7,450 nucleotides of DNA from Streptosporangiaceae bacterium (GTDB taxonomy: Bacteria; Actinomycetota; Actinomycetes; Streptosporangiales; Streptosporangiaceae), in NCBI GenBank assembly GCA_025934635.1, contig JAICWX010000385.1, positions 1-7,450 of the forward strand, read 5' to 3'. Both the position numbers and the translations under genes were made by a program. Positions 5,298 to 7,450 of the stretch are shown one piece after another. Position 1 is the stretch's first letter; each line of letters begins with the position of its first letter. The notes beneath the pieces are model-generated. The model did no database searches. It saw only the letters and a list, made by a program, of their open reading frames with translations, and was not told the DNA's origin.

Positions 5298-6520
5298 GCG
5301 GCTTCGAAGATCGCGGCTACGCCCTGGCCGCCGCCGACGCACATGGTCTCCAGCAGGTAGCGGCCCTGGCGGCGGCGCAGTTCGCGCAGGCCGGTGGCGA
5401 GCATCCGGACGCCGGTGGCGCCGATCGGGTGCCCCAGCGAGATGCCGGAGCCGTTCACGTTGAGCTTGTCCGGCTCGTTCCACTGCCATCCGGCCAGGAC
5501 GGCGAGGACCTGGACGGCGAACGCCTCGTTGAGCTCGACGAGGTCAAGATCGGCAAATCCGAGCCCCGTTCGGGAAAATAGTTTTTCTACGGCCGGCACC
5601 GGGCCGATCCCCATGATGGCGGGGTCGCAGCCCGCCGCCGCCCAGCCGGACAGGAAGCCCAGCGGCTCGAGGCCGAGCCGGCCGAGCTGGTCCTCGGCCA
5701 CTACCAGGCAGGCCGCGGCGGCGTCGTTCTGCTGGCTGGAGTTGCCCGCGGTGACGGTGCCGCCCGGCATGATGGTGCGCAGCTTGGCCAGGGTCTCGGG
5801 GGTGGTGCCGGGCCGGACGCCCTCGTCCCGGCTGACCGTCACCGGGTCGGCCCGCCGCTGCGGCACCTGGATCGGGACCACCTCGTCGTCGAACCGGCCG
5901 GCGTCCCAGGCGGCCGCGGCGCGCTGCTGGCTGCGGGCGGCGTAGGCGTCCGCCTCGTCCCGGGTGATGCCGTACTTGGCCGCGAGGTTCTCCGCGGTCT
6001 CGATCATCCCGGAGATCTTGCCGAACCGCCATTCCGGCTGCGACCGCTCCCGGCCCCGGTCGATGCGGTCGTACAGGACCTGGTTCCCGGACTTGGCGCC
6101 CCAGCGGACCGAGGTGGTGTAGTGCTCGGCGTTGCTCATCGACTCGGCCCCGCCGGCCAGCACCACGTCGGCGGCGCCGGTCTGCACCATCATGGCCGCG
6201 GTGATGACCGCCTGCAGCCCGCCGCCGCAGCGCCGGTCGATCTGCAGTCCCGGCACGCTTTCCGGCAGGCCCGCGTGCAGCGCCGCCCACCGCCCGAGGC
6301 AGGGCGTCTCGCCGTTGACGTAGGACTGGGCGAAACAGACGTCGTCGATGAGCTCCGGGTCGATCCCGGTCCGCTCGATCACCGCCTTGACCGCGGTGGC
6401 GGCGAGGTCCTCGACCGGGACGGCCCGCAGGCTCCCGCCGAACGTGCCGACCGGCGTCCGCAGCGGCGCCACGATCGCGGCCCTCCGCATAGTCGACCTG
6501 GGCAGGGATGGTGTGGTCAT
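5294..6520 (-). CDS. Thiolase (acetyl-CoA C-acyltransferase family)
   Basis: This 408-residue protein is a full-length thiolase, probably cleaving a 3-oxoacyl-CoA with CoA to acetyl-CoA (or another acyl-CoA) and a shortened acyl-CoA. The catalytic set is intact: acyl-accepting Cys98 in DRRCGGGLQA (95-104), NEAFA (331-335), His364 in GHPIGATG (363-370) and Cys394 in CVGGGQG (394-400). The residue two after Cys98 is Gly where many relatives have Ser (CGSG or CSSG); the effect is unknown. The start is ATG at 6520 with GGAG eight bases ahead; Met11 is a weaker alternative. It lies 17 bp after the stop of the upstream ligase, so the two are almost certainly co-transcribed. Codons 311-325 (5590-5546) are unusually rich in A/T-ending codons. 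The chain-length preference, degradative versus biosynthetic, is not readable; the neighbouring crotonases and SDR favour a degradative role. Confidence 0.93.
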   Translation of the reverse strand: MTTPSLPRSTMRRAAIVAPLRTPVGTFGGSLRAVPVEDLAATAVKAVIERTGIDPELIDDVCFAQSYVNGETPCLGRWAALHAGLPESVPGLQIDRRCGGGLQAVITAAMMVQTGAADVVLAGGAESMSNAEHYTTSVRWGAKSGNQVLYDRIDRGRERSQPEWRFGKISGMIETAENLAAKYGITRDEADAYAARSQQRAAAAWDAGRFDDEVVPIQVPQRRADPVTVSRDEGVRPGTTPETLAKLRTIMPGGTVTAGNSSQQNDAAAACLVVAEDQLGRLGLEPLGFLSGWAAAGCDPAIMGIGPVPAVEKLFSRTGLGFADLDLVELNEAFAVQVLAVLAGWQWNEPDKLNVNGSGISLGHPIGATGVRMLATGLRELRRRQGRYLLETMCVGGGQGVAAIFEAA

Positions 6521-6537
6521 GGGTGGTTCTCCATTTC

Positions 6538-7450
6538 TCAGCCGCCGGCGTAGGTGGCCTTGAGCTCGGACTTGACCAGCTTGCCGGCCTCGCTGCGCGG
6601 CAGGTGGTCGACGAAACGGACGGTCCGCGGCGCCTTGAAGCCGGCGATCTTGGACTTCACGAAGGCGATGATCTCCTGCTCGAGCTCGGGGCCCGGCCCG
6701 GCGCCCGGCGCGGGCTGGACGAACGCGGCGACCGACTCCCCCATCACCGGATCGGGCAGGCCGATCACCGCGACGTCGTAGATGGCGGGGTGGAGGGCGA
6801 GCACGTTCTCGATCTCCTGCGGGTAGATGTTGACGCCGCCGGAGATGATCGTGAACGCCTTGCGGTCGGTGAGGAACAGGAAGCCGTCCTCATCCAGGTA
6901 GCCGATGTCGCCGAGGGTGGTCCAGTTCGGGTGCTCAGGGTGCTGCGAGGCCAGGGTCTTGCCCGGGTCGTTGTGGTAGGCGAACGGGATCTCCTCGGCC
7001 TCGAAGTAGACGCTTCCGGCCTGGCCCGCGGGGAGCTCGGTCCCGTCGTCAGCACAGATCCGCACCGCGCCCAGCAGGGGACGCCCGACGGTGCCCGGCT
7101 TGGTGAGCCAGGTGGCGCTGTCGATGGCCGTCATGCCGTTGCCCTCGGTGCCGGCGTAGTACTCGAACAGGACCGGACCCCACCACTCGATCATCTTCTG
7201 CTTGACCTCGACCGGGCACGGCGCCGCGGCGTGGATGGCGATCCGGAGGCTGGAGACGTCGTAGGAGTCCCTGGTCTCCGGCGGCAGCTGCAGCATCCGG
7301 ACGAACATCGTCGGCACGAACTGGGCGTGGGTGACGCCGTGATCGGCGATGGCCTGGAGCGTCTGCTCGGCGTCGAACCGCGGCATCATGACCACGGTGG
7401 CCCCGAGGACCTGCAGGGAGCCGGACCAGCGCAGCGGGGCCGCGTGGTAG
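6538..7450 (-). CDS. AMP-forming acyl-CoA ligase, C-terminal part (5' end outside window)
   Basis: The frame is open through the right edge, so only about the last 303 residues are visible. A GTG at 7395 is internal: the codons before it read YHAAPLRWSGSLQVLG, a normal part of this family. Seen here are the adenine-site motif YYAGTEGNG (near 7165-7140), LGDIGYLDEDGFLFLTDR, the hinge with SGGVNIYPQEIE, and the C-terminal EAGK with the predicted catalytic Lys at 6582-6580. The phosphate-binding loop should lie beyond the edge. The YHAAPLRW and YYAGTEGNG forms are typical of FadD-like ligases, including ones annotated as bile-acid- or long-chain-acyl-CoA ligases. It differs clearly from the other ligase here (YGMTE in the same site), so it is not a recent duplicate. 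It is followed 17 bp later by the thiolase in the same orientation. Substrate unknown. Confidence 0.9.
   Translation of the reverse strand, partial: YHAAPLRWSGSLQVLGATVVMMPRFDAEQTLQAIADHGVTHAQFVPTMFVRMLQLPPETRDSYDVSSLRIAIHAAAPCPVEVKQKMIEWWGPVLFEYYAGTEGNGMTAIDSATWLTKPGTVGRPLLGAVRICADDGTELPAGQAGSVYFEAEEIPFAYHNDPGKTLASQHPEHPNWTTLGDIGYLDEDGFLFLTDRKAFTIISGGVNIYPQEIENVLALHPAIYDVAVIGLPDPVMGESVAAFVQPAPGAGPGPELEQEIIAFVKSKIAGFKAPRTVRFVDHLPRSEAGKLVKSELKATYAGG

Noticed and set aside
7393..7395. GTG at 7395 as the start of the right-edge ligase
   Set aside because: The frame is open upstream and encodes conserved ligase sequence (YHAAPLRW) before it, so the gene begins outside the window.
1..7450. CRISPR array, transposon ends, phage or defence genes, tRNA or other RNA genes
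   Set aside because: I looked for regular repeats, transposase-like proteins, terminal inverted repeats and cloverleaf-like patterns on both strands and found none; all large frames are accounted for by acyl-CoA metabolism proteins and one hydrolase.

Overview
The window is about 7.4 kb of very GC-rich DNA with a strong G/C bias at third codon positions, GTG and TTG starts, and actinobacterial-style protein sequences. A high-GC actinomycete is the most likely source (inference; no rRNA or marker gene is present).

Almost everything belongs to one acyl-CoA metabolism locus. From the right edge, on the minus strand: the C-terminal part of an AMP-forming acyl-CoA ligase (6538-7450, start outside the window), a thiolase (5294-6520) and a second, complete acyl-CoA ligase (3541-5259). 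A short-chain dehydrogenase/reductase (SDR, 2728-3525, plus strand) converges on this group. Its stop codon lies inside a perfect 19-bp palindrome that fills the gap between the two 3' ends. Diverging from the SDR across an AT-rich 62-bp spacer are two crotonase-fold genes on the minus strand (1874-2665 and 1068-1877), joined by an ATGA stop/start overlap. Further left is a minus-strand alpha/beta hydrolase (252-920) that lacks the C-terminal third of the fold, then about 250 bp of non-coding DNA with short repeats.

Together the genes could activate a carboxylic acid to its CoA thioester (ligases), isomerise and/or hydrate a double bond (crotonase pair), oxidise a 3-hydroxyacyl-CoA (SDR) and cleave the 3-oxoacyl-CoA (thiolase). 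The two crotonases have different active sites. One keeps one of the two hydratase glutamates; the other has neither and carries an Asp in the position used by PaaG-type isomerases. The pair therefore looks like a hydratase plus isomerase rather than two redundant copies. No acyl-CoA dehydrogenase or regulator lies in the window. The natural substrate cannot be read from the sequence.

I see no CRISPR array, insertion sequence, phage gene, RNA gene or defence system. This is mostly an ordinary catabolic cluster. The points that deserve a second look are the convergent palindrome, the truncated hydrolase with a tetranucleotide repeat over its start, a possible leaderless promoter for the second ligase, a local run of rare codons in the thiolase, and the active-site differences in the crotonases.
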